A DNA stretch of 64,000 bases, from assembly GCA_012934845.2 (NCBI GenBank), contig WNNJ02000912.1:1-64000 (forward strand), in the 5' to 3' direction. Both the position numbers and the translations under genes were made by a program. The notes under the pieces were generated by a model. The model had not been told where the DNA came from. It saw only the letters and a program-made list of their open reading frames with translations, and ran no database searches. Of this stretch, positions 21,891-31,895 are shown piece after piece; within the stretch, counting starts at the first letter, position 1; each line of letters begins with the position of its first letter. This stretch comes from Pomphorhynchus laevis. Lineage: Eukaryota > Acanthocephala > Palaeacanthocephala > Echinorhynchida > Pomphorhynchidae.

Positions 21891-22660
21891 TGGAAACATT
21901 TTATTTGATATTTGGCTAATCTCGGTTAGCATCTTCAGAAAATTACAATGTTTTTTAAATGCACATTTAAAAATGTATATTTGATTGTTCAATGTTTTTT
22001 AATATGTTCAAAAAATGTAAAATTTTAATTTGATATTTCGATAACCTATGGTAGCACCTTCATTAAATTAAAATAGATTGTAAATCAAGTTCAATAAATT
22101 AGTAAAATTATAAATCAAAAATTATTGAAGCTGTATCAAAAATGGAAACATTTTATTTGATATTTCGCTAACCTCTATTAGCACATTCGGAAAATTACCT
22201 GCTCCAATAATTCTTTGACAATTTTTAAATGTTTTTAAAATATTAAAAAAATAGAAAAAGTTTATTTGATATTTCGCTAACCTCTGTTAGCGTCTTCAGA
22301 AAATCGCAATCTTTTCTAAGCTTCTCAATAACTGTAGACCAGCGATTCCATAGCACTGTCGAATGATTGTAAATAGTTAATAATTATCCATTATTTAGTA
22401 AGAATTATTCAAGCTGGATAAAAATAGAAGGAACATTTATTTGATATTTCGCTAACCTCTGTTAACATCTTCTGAAAATTACAATGTTTAAATGCAAATT
22501 TTAAAATATATATTTGATTGTACAATGTTTTTTAAAATGTTCAAAAAATGGAAACATTTTATTCGATATTTCGCTTACCTCGGTTAGCATCTTCAGAAAA
22601 TTACAATGTCATTTTTAAATGCATATTTTAAAATGTACATTTGATTGTACAATGTTCGTG
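21890..22660. repeat. Diverged satellite-related copies
   Basis: Irregular copies of the same motif (TTTGATATTTCGCTAACCTCnnTTAGCA) at about 21900, 22030, 22155, 22265, 22440 and 22560, interleaved with TTGATTGTACAATGTTTTTTAA segments. At 22110-22215 one copy is followed by its own end in reverse (GCTCCAATAATTCTTTG), giving a short foldback. Confidence 0.7.
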
Positions 22661-24430
22661 TTCATTGTTTTGTAAAAATTTAAATTACGAGAAAAATATT
22701 AGAGCTTAAAAATTTAAATAAAATATTACGTATATATCTCTGTAAAATTAGAGATTTTGGGTTTGAGTTAATGCATCTCGCTGTAAAAATGTGTAATATT
22801 TACACAAAAATTTGAATTAAACTTAAAAGTTTCGAATAGATTTATATAATTCTTAAATGTTCTCCTCTGTATTTAAGGATATTAGATTTTTCGTTGAATT
22901 TTTACAGATTTTTTAAATTTGTAAAATACAACACATATTTTGAAATATTAAAATATTAATATTAAACTTTTTATTGTTTAAAAATGCTTTTTTATTTTAT
23001 TAAAATATTGTGTTTTTTATTTTTAACATTAAAAATTAAAATTCTTAAATCAAATTAATTTAATTAATTTTAATTTTTAATTTATATTGAATTATTTTTT
23101 TAATTTTTTATTAAACTCATACTCACTTCTGACTTTTATATGATATATGAGAATAAACGATATTATTTAATGTATCTAATTTTTGAAAAAAAAATGAAAT
23201 AAAATTGGTCTTGTGAGAAATACACGATCATATTTATTGATTTACACAAAGTTTCGGCAAGCCAAAATTGCACCTTTCTAAGTAAAATAATTATTTTCAA
23301 GGAAATAATTTGTTGTTGATGCTTACAATTGTAAAAATTGGAATTTAAAAAATATATAAAAAAATTTTATATTGACAATTAATATTGACAATGTTAAAAT
23401 ATATTATATTATATTATTATAATATAAAATATTATATTATAAAATATTATATCATATTATTATTTTATTATATTATTAAAATATAATATATTATGCAATT
23501 ATATCGACAATATAAAATTATTATACTAATTTCCGACGGAAACCGCATATACATGAATTATCAACACTAGTTTAATTTAAATATTTTCAAATAGATTACA
23601 TAAATCAGATCAGTTAAGTGTTTCTACGTATTTGTACAAAATATAAATATAATAAATATTTTGATCTTAAGATTTTATATAATTCAGATATTTATAAGGT
23701 AAGAATTATTTTAAATCTAAATTTTTAATGATATACAATATTATTTGAGAATTAGTATACGAAAAATATCGGTGCTAGACTGAAATCTGTTTGTTAGTAG
23801 ACAGAATAGCCTACTTTTACCCTAAAACAACTCGTAAAATTAATACAAATTGATATTTAATATATTATCTATGAATTAGTTTAAAAAATACCGGGCTGAA
23901 AAAATTCTATTTTAAGATTAAGATATTTATATTTTTAAATTTAGTTATAATACAAAATATGTAGCCTCGGTCAAGTAATTTAAGTTGTTAAGCGTGATTA
24001 ATGTATTTAAAACAATAATTCATGTATATTACATGAATTAATTTAATAAGCCATTTATGCAATTTACATAATAAATATTTCCTAAGTATTTATGCGTTAT
24101 AAGTACGTATTAGACAGTATTTTGGGAAAACTTGTGATCGTAAAATGCTTTCTTCGATATTTTTATTTGTAAATTTTGTATTCTTACAATTCTTCATGTA
24201 AATGAAGAAGAATATATTCTTCTGTAAATGGAGAAGAATATATTCTTATATTCTTCTTCATATTTATGTAAATCTTAACAAATATTTAATATTAATATCG
24301 TAATATTTTAATATTTAATATTTTTATAAACCGCATTAGTTATCGAAATTAAAACAAAACACAATTTTATTTAATATAAAATAAGATATTGCCTAAACAT
24401 TCAAATAGAAATTGTTTTCTATCTGAATAG
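22660..24430. other. AT-rich non-coding stretch
   Basis: Long A/T runs and TA simple sequence (23395-23520). A small GAAGAATATATTCTTC dyad cluster lies at 24185-24265. I see no ORF, RNA gene or recognisable mobile element. Confidence 0.5.
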
Positions 24431-24439
24431 AAAACAATT

Positions 24440-25215
24440 TTTTGTTTTCAACATGTAAGGGCCGAAACCTGATAACACAGCAGTTCCTCTTGATTACCTT
24501 TAAGCTTTATAAAATATGAATTTGTTCATAACTGTTTAAAAAATAAATCTAAATTATATAAAGATATGAAATATATGTTTGATACATTGATGATATATGT
24601 GCATTTAACTCTAATAATTTTTATTCAATTAGTGAACAAATTTATCCGGGCAGCCTTATTCTTAATAAAACCAATATTGATGATAAAGAAGGTGTATATC
24701 TAGATATGAACATTAAATTAACATTAATTAAAACTACTTTTAATTTATATCGTAAAGATGACATTTAAATTTACAAGAAACATATTTTTGCATGAGCATT
24801 CATGCATACCATATAATATAAAATATAATACATTAAATAATAAAATTTTAAGAATTGCAACAATTTGTAACGATATTGACTTTCTTCAAAATCATTTAAA
24901 TACTTAAATATATATTCATATTTTAAACTAGGTTACTATAAAAATAACATCAAGCAGAAAATAGTAAAATATATAAATCAACACAATAACATAAAGAATA
25001 AATTTAAACTCTTAAGTGGCAAATTTTTATGGATAATAAATAATATACTTTGTATTAGAATAAGATACTAGATAGTTTTATCAGAGGAAATACATCATTA
25101 GCATGTATTTGGCCCCGCTGCTATGTTGGGTAGAGGAACGGGGACCGAAACCTGATAACATAGCAGTTCCTCCAGATGACCTCTAATTCTTATTCTGATA
25201 TATAGTTTGTTATAG
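24440..25215 (+). mobile_element. Naiad-like element: terminal core, RT C-terminal part, terminal core
   Basis: Starts with part of the terminal core (GGGCCGAAACCTGATAACA, about 24460), jumps directly into the RT at the EYEFVHN position (about 24518) and continues through a YID-containing palm, EQIYPGSLILNK, YLDMNIKLTLIKTTFNLYRK, HEHSCIPYNIKYNTLNN and LGYYKNNIKQKIVKYINQHN to about 25070. The complete core is at 25081-25200. The layout core, truncated RT, core resembles the partial-tandem arrangement of Penelope-like elements. Several stops and indels; not active. Confidence 0.7.
25081..25200 (+). ncRNA. Naiad-like terminal core, candidate structured RNA
   Basis: Conserved block seen in at least five copies in the window. 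Possible pairings here are GGCCCC (25111-25116) with GGGG-A-CC (25140-25146), CTGCTATG (25118-25125) with CATAGCAG (25159-25166), and GAGGAAC (25133-25139) with GTTCCTC (25166-25172). The order would give a pseudoknot. A small upstream stem AAATAC/GTATTT flanks it. Whether it acts as a ribozyme is a hypothesis. Confidence 0.4.
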
Positions 25216-25839
25216 TTCAGTTTATAATTCATATTGATATAAATTATATAAAATCTTGTAACAATTATTTATTATTAATTAATTTTTTATTATTTAAATA
25301 TTTAACTTTTATTTTGCATTATTTTTAATTTGCAATATAAAATACGTAGACCGAGTATCTACCTCCTAAGTGGTTGTACTTACAGGATGCAGCCAATTAA
25401 TTTTGTGTTACTATCAAAAAAGTTTTGTAAAAGCTTAAACAAATGGGTATATGTAATTTTTATGATAGAAGAAATACTAATGAAAACAAATGATAAATTT
25501 AGAGCAGCATTTTATAAGAACATTTATATTTGCAACTTGTCTAGCAATTACGGAGATAAGTGAACGCTATTGATTTACGACGGCCTTCTTATTTCGATGT
25601 GTAAAAGCGCTTCACGCTTCATTTCCGAAGTAACTTCCTTTTCTTAAAATGTCATACATAGCAAAATTTAATTACATATATTAATGCTTATCAAATATGC
25701 TATGTGCTGTCGATGTAAATGGATCACTATTAAAGCAGCATCACATCTAATACATTATTCGATCTATAATTTTCTTTTCAATTTTACTATTGATATTTTA
25801 CTAATCCTTATTATTTCTGATCCTTTATTATTTCTGATG

Positions 25840-26060
25840 ACCTCTAATCCTTATTCTGATACATAGTTTGTTATCTATTAGTCAATTCATAAAAATTGAT
25901 TTTTATTTTTAATTTCAGTTTATAATTTATCTTGATATAAATTATATAAAATCTTATAATAATTATTTATTATTAATTTTTTATTATTTAACTATTTAAC
26001 TTTGATTTTGCATTATTTTTAATTTGCGATATAAAATACGTAGACTCACTTAGCTTATTT
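25840..26060 (+). repeat. Naiad-like terminal repeat, second tail copy
   Basis: GATGACCTCTAATCCTTATTCTGATACATAG...ATTTGCGATATAAAATACGTAGACTCA repeats 25185-25355 with small differences. The piece between (25360-25835) is unrecognised AT-rich sequence; open frame 25330-25563 shows no known domain. Confidence 0.7.
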
Positions 26061-26399
26061 AATTATTTCATTTAATTTAATAATAAAATTATTTTTTAAA
26101 TATGTTATTGTTATTAGACATTGTTATAAATTTTTGTCATGTAAAATATATTTATTAATATCGGATAACTTGCTTAAGGTCATTAATTGCCATTCATTTC
26201 AGAGTTAATTTATAGTAATTTATAATTTAATAACTAAATCCGTTTATCATTAAAACACTGACGTAAATATAAACTGACTTTACATTTATAGCTACTATTA
26301 AACTGGATACAGAGCGATTACGACTATTTGTAGTAATTTTTATCAAATTTATAATTAATTTATATTAATCAAGATTTGCTTTCGTGTCAAAGTTAACTT

Positions 26400-26463
26400 C
26401 CTTGAGGTAGATGGGCATTATAGACACGCTATGGGCCTTGTGTCTATAATGTCCATTAACCTC
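26400..26463. repeat. Near-perfect hairpin
   Basis: TTGAGGT-AGATGGGCATTATAGACAC (26402-26428) is complementary to GTGTCTATAATGTCCAT-TAACCTCAA (26440-26465) around a loop of about 11 nt. Sequences on both sides (26240-26300 and 26480-26545, ACACTG..C.TAAATA..AACT) also resemble each other as direct repeats. No ORF. Confidence 0.75.
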
Positions 26464-27171
26464 AAAAAAGTTGAATTATATTTCATCAGTAAGACACTGT
26501 CCTAAATACTAACTTCACATTTAATGATACGACTAAACTGCGGAGAAGGCTAGTCTCACTGCTGAACGTATCTGCAGAAAATGTTTACAAAAAAACGTTT
26601 CATAAAATCAGGAAAAGTAAGAATCGTAAAATTGTATTTGATTTTAGAAGGATTAATTTTATTAATGAAGGATTAATTTTAAATGTTTTTAAATTAAAAT
26701 ACACCTAGCCAGTAAGCTGGCAATTTAGTGTAAAGTGAGCTGATCGTTACACTGGTCTTTTAGTAATACAATTACTTTACCAAAATACAAGGTGCCCGTT
26801 TTGCAAGTTAAAATTAGAGCCTTTTACTAACTGAAATCCTGGATTTATTATGACCGTAGAATGAAATTCATTAAAATATACACTTGACCTTTGAAATTAC
26901 GTTGAGTGCAAAGCATTCATAACTATTTTTTTAATATCATAAAAGCATTTAATAATAAACCCAAGAAAGCATTATTTTTCTTAACACAATTTGATAAATA
27001 ATGTTAACATAAATTATCTGTAATATATTTAATATATAGGCCGAATTCGTTCTTCGAAAAATTTCTTTGATCTGACAAATTTTTTGTGTACTGGTTGGAA
27101 CTCCAAAGGGTCTAAATAAAGATAAAAACGGTTTAACAATTAAAATGATTTAGAGATGGTCACTAATAAAT

Positions 27172-27177
27172 TTTATT
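27172..27177 (-). terminator. Poly(A) signal of the CBM14-like gene
   Basis: AATAAA on the minus strand immediately after the TAG stop at 27181-27183, consistent with a compact single-exon gene. Confidence 0.5.
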
Positions 27178-27180
27178 GAT

Positions 27181-27615
27181 CTACATACCTCCTGCGAAAC
27201 GATTGCATTCCATCGTAAGTTCGTTAAAGCGAGTTCCCAGTGCACAGTCCATTGCGACAGCCATCTTTTTCGATATGCACATCAAAAATTTAGTATCCGA
27301 TGACGGATGTGGTAAAAGGATCAAATTTGATCGAGCTTCATAGCCTTCGCAACTGTCGATCTCTATAACATCCAAAACTATCTTCCGTTCAGGAAATAAT
27401 GGCTTCATAATTTCTGGTAACATCATTTGCTGATGCTTATTAGCTTTTATCTGCTGAATTTCATGACCCATTGCAGTAATTTCATCATATTCCGTCATTG
27501 GAATAAGGACGTACTTTTGTGGATTCAGATCTTGACGGTGATCACTTTCATTCCTTGGTGGCTGACCCATAACCCATACCGATCCCATCACTATCGTCGA
27601 GAATAAAAGACCCAT
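27181..27615 (-). CDS. Small secreted protein with one chitin-binding (CBM14/peritrophin-A-like) domain
   Basis: 144 aa. The N-terminus GLLFSTIVMGSVWVMG is a good signal peptide with cleavage expected near residue 18. Residues 20-90 are polar and Gln/Met-rich (IQQIKANKHQQMMLPEIM). The C-terminal part has a cysteine pattern like insect peritrophin-A/CBM14 domains: C in DSCEGYE, LLPHPSSDTKFLMC, a Cys in AMDCALGTRFNELTMEC. The usual second cysteine, expected at HPS-C-x-K-F, is replaced by SDTKF, leaving four cysteines, so chitin binding is uncertain. Such proteins act in cuticle or peritrophic matrix. A TATA box lies about 75 bp upstream and the poly(A) signal abuts the stop, so the gene looks complete and intronless. 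It could instead be the last exon of a longer gene. Confidence 0.7.
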   Translation of the reverse strand: MGLLFSTIVMGSVWVMGQPPRNESDHRQDLNPQKYVLIPMTEYDEITAMGHEIQQIKANKHQQMMLPEIMKPLFPERKIVLDVIEIDSCEGYEARSNLILLPHPSSDTKFLMCISKKMAVAMDCALGTRFNELTMECNRFAGGM

Positions 27616-27688
27616 CGTGTTTTGGCGTAATAACTGTTTCGTTCTTGTAGATTTTGCTAATTCACAAATGTGATGACCAAGTTTTTCT

Positions 27689-27697
27689 TATATATCA
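27689..27697 (-). promoter_or_regulatory. TATA box of the CBM14-like gene
   Basis: GATATATAAG on the minus strand. A start about 30 bp downstream would give a 5' leader of roughly 45 nt before the ATG at 27615. Confidence 0.45.
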
Positions 27698-28339
27698 TTT
27701 CATTCAAGAAAGCGCATGCATTCTATTGGATTGTTAAATGCTCTACTTAAACCATTGATACTATCGGTCTTTAATATTATTAAAATAAGAAAATAAATGT
27801 GTTATGTAGTAACATCCTTTTGTTTAAATATAATTTCTGTGTAATTTTGCCTAGGGCATTGATTTATTGTTTATTTGCACTAAAATAAATTAGTGGTGTC
27901 TATTATATTAAAAATAAAAATGAAATAGCAAACGATGTACATTTTTGACAAAGTAATTACTACATTTTTAATCAGTAGTTTATACCCAGCGGTAACGAAA
28001 CACTCTTTAACGCCTTCTAATTTAATAAAATAATATTTGTATACTTTCCATATCATACATTTTGTATTATGAAATTTGGGATATCATTTCAATGTTATAC
28101 CACCTTATAACCATTATCACATTTAATATCACTTTAAATAATGAATTATCCCACATCATTACATGCAAAAAATGACGTTCATTTTAAATAAATCTAAATA
28201 ATTCAGATAAGTTAAGATATCGAAACATATATTTCATATGTAACATATGTTACATATTTCATATATTAAATATATTTAATATATAACATGTATTTCATAT
28301 TATAATACTATATTTATATTATTAATCTAATATTATTTT

Positions 28340-28650
28340 GTTTGAGTATCATCACAACAGAAAGCAGGCCAAATATTTAGAGCGAGGATCTAGGGTCGAT
28401 CGTGCTTCATTTATTCCATTTTTTTTCATCGCCTGGCGGAATCAGTAGAGTCACATGCATTGCTTAAGAGAATAGCGTCAATACAGGCTTTAAGAAAGGA
28501 CAATAACTACAGTGATTGTATCGCTACGCTACGTCGAAAGATCGGGTTTGGTCTAATAAAATCAAATTCTTAATGTTTTCGATGCCGTCGTCAGAGGTCT
28601 GAAGAGATATAGTTAGAATGTATTTATAATGAGGTCAAACTTTTTGTCTA
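28340..28650 (+). pseudogene. Retroelement relic, possibly the same family as 56400-58560
   Basis: A plus-strand island with better GC. One stretch is open as ESHALLKRIASIQALRKDNN followed by YSDCIATLRRKIGFGLIKS. Patterns of this kind (short Leu/Arg block, Y-S-x-x-I-x-x-L-R-x-K-I-x-F-x-L-x-x-S) occur after the RT in a group of large retroelements with a GGLGI motif; a relic of that RT is seen in the fucosidase intron. Assignment is tentative and the copy is broken. Confidence 0.35.
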
Positions 28651-28689
28651 GTATTTGACTAATTGAAAAAAAATCTAATATTATTAGAT

Positions 28690-29060
28690 TAATAATATTA
28701 GATTATTTTTCCACTTAAAAGTTTAAATTCATTTTTAATAATAGTTTTAATATTATTTTTAATATTATTGTGTTGATTTATATATTTTACTATTTTCTGC
28801 TTGATGTTATTTTTATAGTAACCTAGTTTAAAATATGTATCTATTAAATTATTTAAATGATTTTGAAGAAAGCCAATATCATTACATATTGTTGCAATTC
28901 TTAAAATTTCATTATTTAATGTATTATATTTTATATTATATGGTATGCATGAATGCTCATGCAAAAATATGTTTTTTTGTAAATTTAATTTGCTTTACGA
29001 TATAAATTGATAATCGTTTTAATAGTTTTACCATGTTTATGTTCAGATACCTATTTTTAT
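28690..29060 (-). mobile_element. Naiad-like RT C-terminal fragment
   Basis: The 88-aa minus-strand frame 28964-28698 begins HEHSCIPYNIKYNTLNNEIL and ends INQHNNIKNNIKTIIKN. It is nearly identical to the frame at 29671-29429 and to 24790-25010 on the plus strand. This is the thumb-like region after the RT palm. No endonuclease domain follows it, in contrast to the Penelope ORF at 31894. Confidence 0.75.
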
Positions 29061-29224
29061 CGTAAATATTAGTTTAATTAAGAAAAATCGCATTTTTTGT
29101 GTAAAAACTAATATTTTTGTTTAATTATCGATGATTAATTATGGGTGTTTCAAAATGTAGTTATTTTCACATATTTGATGGAATTTTTACTTAAGAATTT
29201 ATATTTAATGATTTATAAATTTTA

Positions 29225-29870
29225 AAATTTTTCATTTAATTGTGTTTTTATAGTAGCCCCAGTTTAAAAATATGTATGAATTAAATTATTTAGATAACTT
29301 TTAATTATTAATTAAATTATTAGAATGCAAATAATTTAAAAATTTTCACTTAAAATTTTATTTTAATACAGAGTATATTATATATTTAGTATCTTATTCT
29401 AATACAAAGTATATTATTTATTATCCATCTATAAACATATTCTGCTTAAGAGTTTAAATTTATTTTTTATATTATTGTGTTGATTTATATATTTTACTAT
29501 TTGTTGATTGATGCTATTTTTATAGTAACCTAGTTTAAAATATGTATCTATTAAATTATTTAAATGATTTTGAAGAAAGCCAATATCATTACATATTGTT
29601 GCAATTCTTAAAATTTCATTATTTAATGTATTATATTTTATATTATATGGTATGCATGAATGCTCATGCAAAAATATGTTTTTTTTTGTAAATTTATATT
29701 TTACTATTTTTCATGAATTGACTAATAAATAACAGACGTTGTATCAGAATAAGAATTAGAGGTCATCAGGAGAAACTGCTATGCTATCAGGTTTCGGGCC
29801 CTAACTCCTCTACCCAACATAGCAGCGGGGCCAATAAACGAGATCGGTAATGCTGATCAGATTTATATTG
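29225..29870 (-). mobile_element. Naiad-like fragment with terminal core
   Basis: In minus sense: terminal core (29850-29740: GGCCCCGCTGCTATGTTGGG ... CTCCTGATGACCTCTAATTC), then a direct jump into the RT C-terminal frame (29671-29429, HEHSCIPYNIKYN), then a decayed repeat of its end (29420-29225). The same core-to-RT joining is seen at 24460 and 30075, though the entry point in the RT differs. Confidence 0.7.
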
Positions 29871-30059
29871 TAAATATAAAATAAATCCCATAGGCTGTTC
29901 TGAAATTGAATTTTTCCGTTACAATAATTTAATAGTTTTAAGAGATTTTTTAATGTATTGGTGTATAATTTCTTTTGTTATTTACAGCTTATCTTTAATT
30001 TATAGTTGTAATTGACAAGAAAAAAGTAAATAAAATATAAATTTATAAATTCACATTTT

Positions 30060-30600
30060 AGCTGACTTGTTTTAAAACCTGATAACACAGCAGTTCCTCT
30101 TGATTACCTTTAAGCTTTATAAAATATGAATTTGTTCATAACTGTTTAAAAAATAAATCTATATTATATAAAGATATGAAATATATGTTTGATACATTGA
30201 TGATATATGTGCATTTAACTCTAATAATTTTTATTCAATAAGCGAACATATTTATCCAGAAGGCCTTATTCTTAACAAAACCAATATTGATGATAAAGAA
30301 GGTGTATATCTAGATATGAACATTAAATTAACATCAATTAAAACTACTTTTAATTTATATCGTAAAGATGACATATTTAAATTTACAATAAGCATATTTA
30401 TGCATTAATTAATTAATCTTATATTCGGAAAAAGATATACATATAGTAGGGACATCTATATTTAGACATAAAAGATGCTCCAATAGAAGGTTATAGTACG
30501 ATTTTAGTACGCTTTATACAAATCTAGATTTAGTAGATATTAACGAAGCGTTAGTAAAATTAATTAATCTTATATTCAGAAAAAGATATATATATGTATA
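30060..30600 (+). mobile_element. Naiad-like element, left part (hosts the Penelope insertion)
   Basis: 30070-30395 repeats the core-to-RT joining of 24460-24780 (CCTGATAACACAGCAGTTCC, then EFVHN..., EQIYPEGLILNKT, KEGVYLDMNIKLT). From 30500 it reads DFSTLYTNLDLVDINEALVK followed by LINLIFRKRYIY, an RT block normally upstream of the palm motif. This reading is cut by the Penelope-like element at about 30604 and continues after it at about 34640. Confidence 0.7.
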
Positions 30601-30603
30601 TAT

Positions 30604-30835
30604 ATAGTTTAGATTATTTATTCAAACCAGCTCCGGGATCCTTTGACGGATACTTGTATATATTAATACTCGGATTTTAAGTCAAACCGGAAACACAAAG
30701 ATATCGTTTTATTCAAGCTTTCGACCAACTAGTGGCCTTCTTCGGGAAAATAATATCTACAATTGTAAAAATATAAATATAACAGCATAAATATATGATA
30801 GCATCTTAAATGTTGTTCTTCACCAATTTCAGTGC
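30604..30835 (-). repeat. Penelope pseudo-LTR, inverted copy
   Basis: Reverse complement of 34397-34620 (GTTTAGATTATTTATTCAAACCAGC ... TTGTTCTTCACCAATTT, the last part coding for the ORF end). Together with 34620 it forms the terminal inverted repeat of the insertion. Confidence 0.9.
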
Positions 30836-31687
30836 ACCTGTCACTTCACTGTTTAGCGATCTATCAGTCATTAATTGTGCTATCCAATAGAGTTCCTTAC
30901 GCTTTCTTTTAGCAGTGTTGGGAATATTTCCCTCAATTACTGCAAGTGAAATTTCATGTGTTGGATTGTTAATGAGGTGTGATGCCAGTCCATCTGCATT
31001 TATACGACAGGCTTTAATATCCGCTCTACGGTTGTTCATCCGAACTGACATCTTATTTCCGCTTTCCCCTACATATTGTGCATGACAGACTGTGCAAGTG
31101 CCTAAATAAACCGAATTTTGTGTCTTACAGTTATTGTTACCCCTGATTCTATAAGTTAATTTTGTAGTGGAGCTTGTGAATGTTTTTGAGTTATTCATTA
31201 TCTGACACATTTTACACCGTTTATCTCCACACAGTACATTACTACCAATGTCAGTGGAATGATTAGTTGTGACAGAAAAATAACTTCTTAGGTTATATCC
31301 AGATTTGAAGAAAATTAACGGTTTACGTTCAGGGGGACACTTGTCATTAGTAATTTCTTTAAATTCCTTTGGTAAATTTTTCAGTGCCTGATGATATGTA
31401 CATACCACCTTGTTGTTTGTAGTTGTGAGTGGCTTTCTTCTGTTATCATATAGCAGTGTTTTTCTCGGGATAATTCGAGCATATTGAAATTGTCTTGCAA
31501 TTTGTTTATTTGAGTATCCTCTCTCCATTAATTCTATTTTTAGCAATCTTAATTGTTTTTCAAAGATATCCGGCGAGGAGCATATTTTCTTTGCTCGTAT
31601 AGCCTCATTCCTAATTATTAGACGCTTTGTTTTAGGGGTGTGTAAACTGCTCGCGTGCACTATACTTCTTCTGGTGAAGAACAACAT
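30806..31687 (-). pseudogene. Inverted, truncated copy of the Penelope ORF 3' third
   Basis: The 293-aa minus-strand frame, from RSIVHASSLHTPKTKRL to ALKLVKNNI, appears identical to residues 549-840 of the ORF at 31894-34416. Its first residues (MLFFTR) come from the palindromic junction with the pseudo-LTR (31670-31690). It contains the complete GIY-YIG domain but no RT, so it is a by-product of the insertion, not a separate gene. Confidence 0.9.
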
Positions 31688-31895
31688 TTAAGATGCTATC
31701 ATATATTTATGCTGTTATATTTATATTTTTACAATTGTAGATATTATTTTCCTGAAGAAGGCCACTAGTTGGTCGAAAGCTTGAATAAAACGATATCTTT
31801 GTGTTTCCGGTTTGACTTAAAATCCGAGTATTAATATATACAAGTATCCGTCAAAGGATCCCGGAGCTGGTTTGAATAAATAATCTAAACTATAT
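31672..31895 (+). repeat. Penelope pseudo-LTR, 5' direct copy
   Basis: Direct repeat of 34397-34620 (TGGTGAAGAACAACATTTAAG ... TTTGAATAAATAATCTAAAC). It carries one visible change (TTTTCCTGAAG against TTTTCCCGAAG). It starts inside the codons for the ORF C-terminus and runs to the ORF start codon, so it must contain the promoter of the element. Confidence 0.9.

Noticed and set aside
25081-25200. Hammerhead ribozyme in the terminal core (CTGATGA is present in most copies, with GAAA and an AAATAC/GTATTT stem)
   Set aside because: In no permutation do CTGATGA, a stem II, GAAA, a stem III with UH, and a closing stem I line up; the segment that would have to form stem I does not pair next to the core. 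Kept only as a general structured-RNA candidate.
25330-25563. 77-aa plus-strand frame as a gene
   Set aside because: No signal peptide, domain or homologous repeat; begins inside a Naiad-like terminal repeat tail.
30806-31687. Independent GIY-YIG gene on the minus strand
   Set aside because: It is the inverted arm of the Penelope-like insertion, matching residues 549-840 of the main ORF, with a start created by the palindromic junction.
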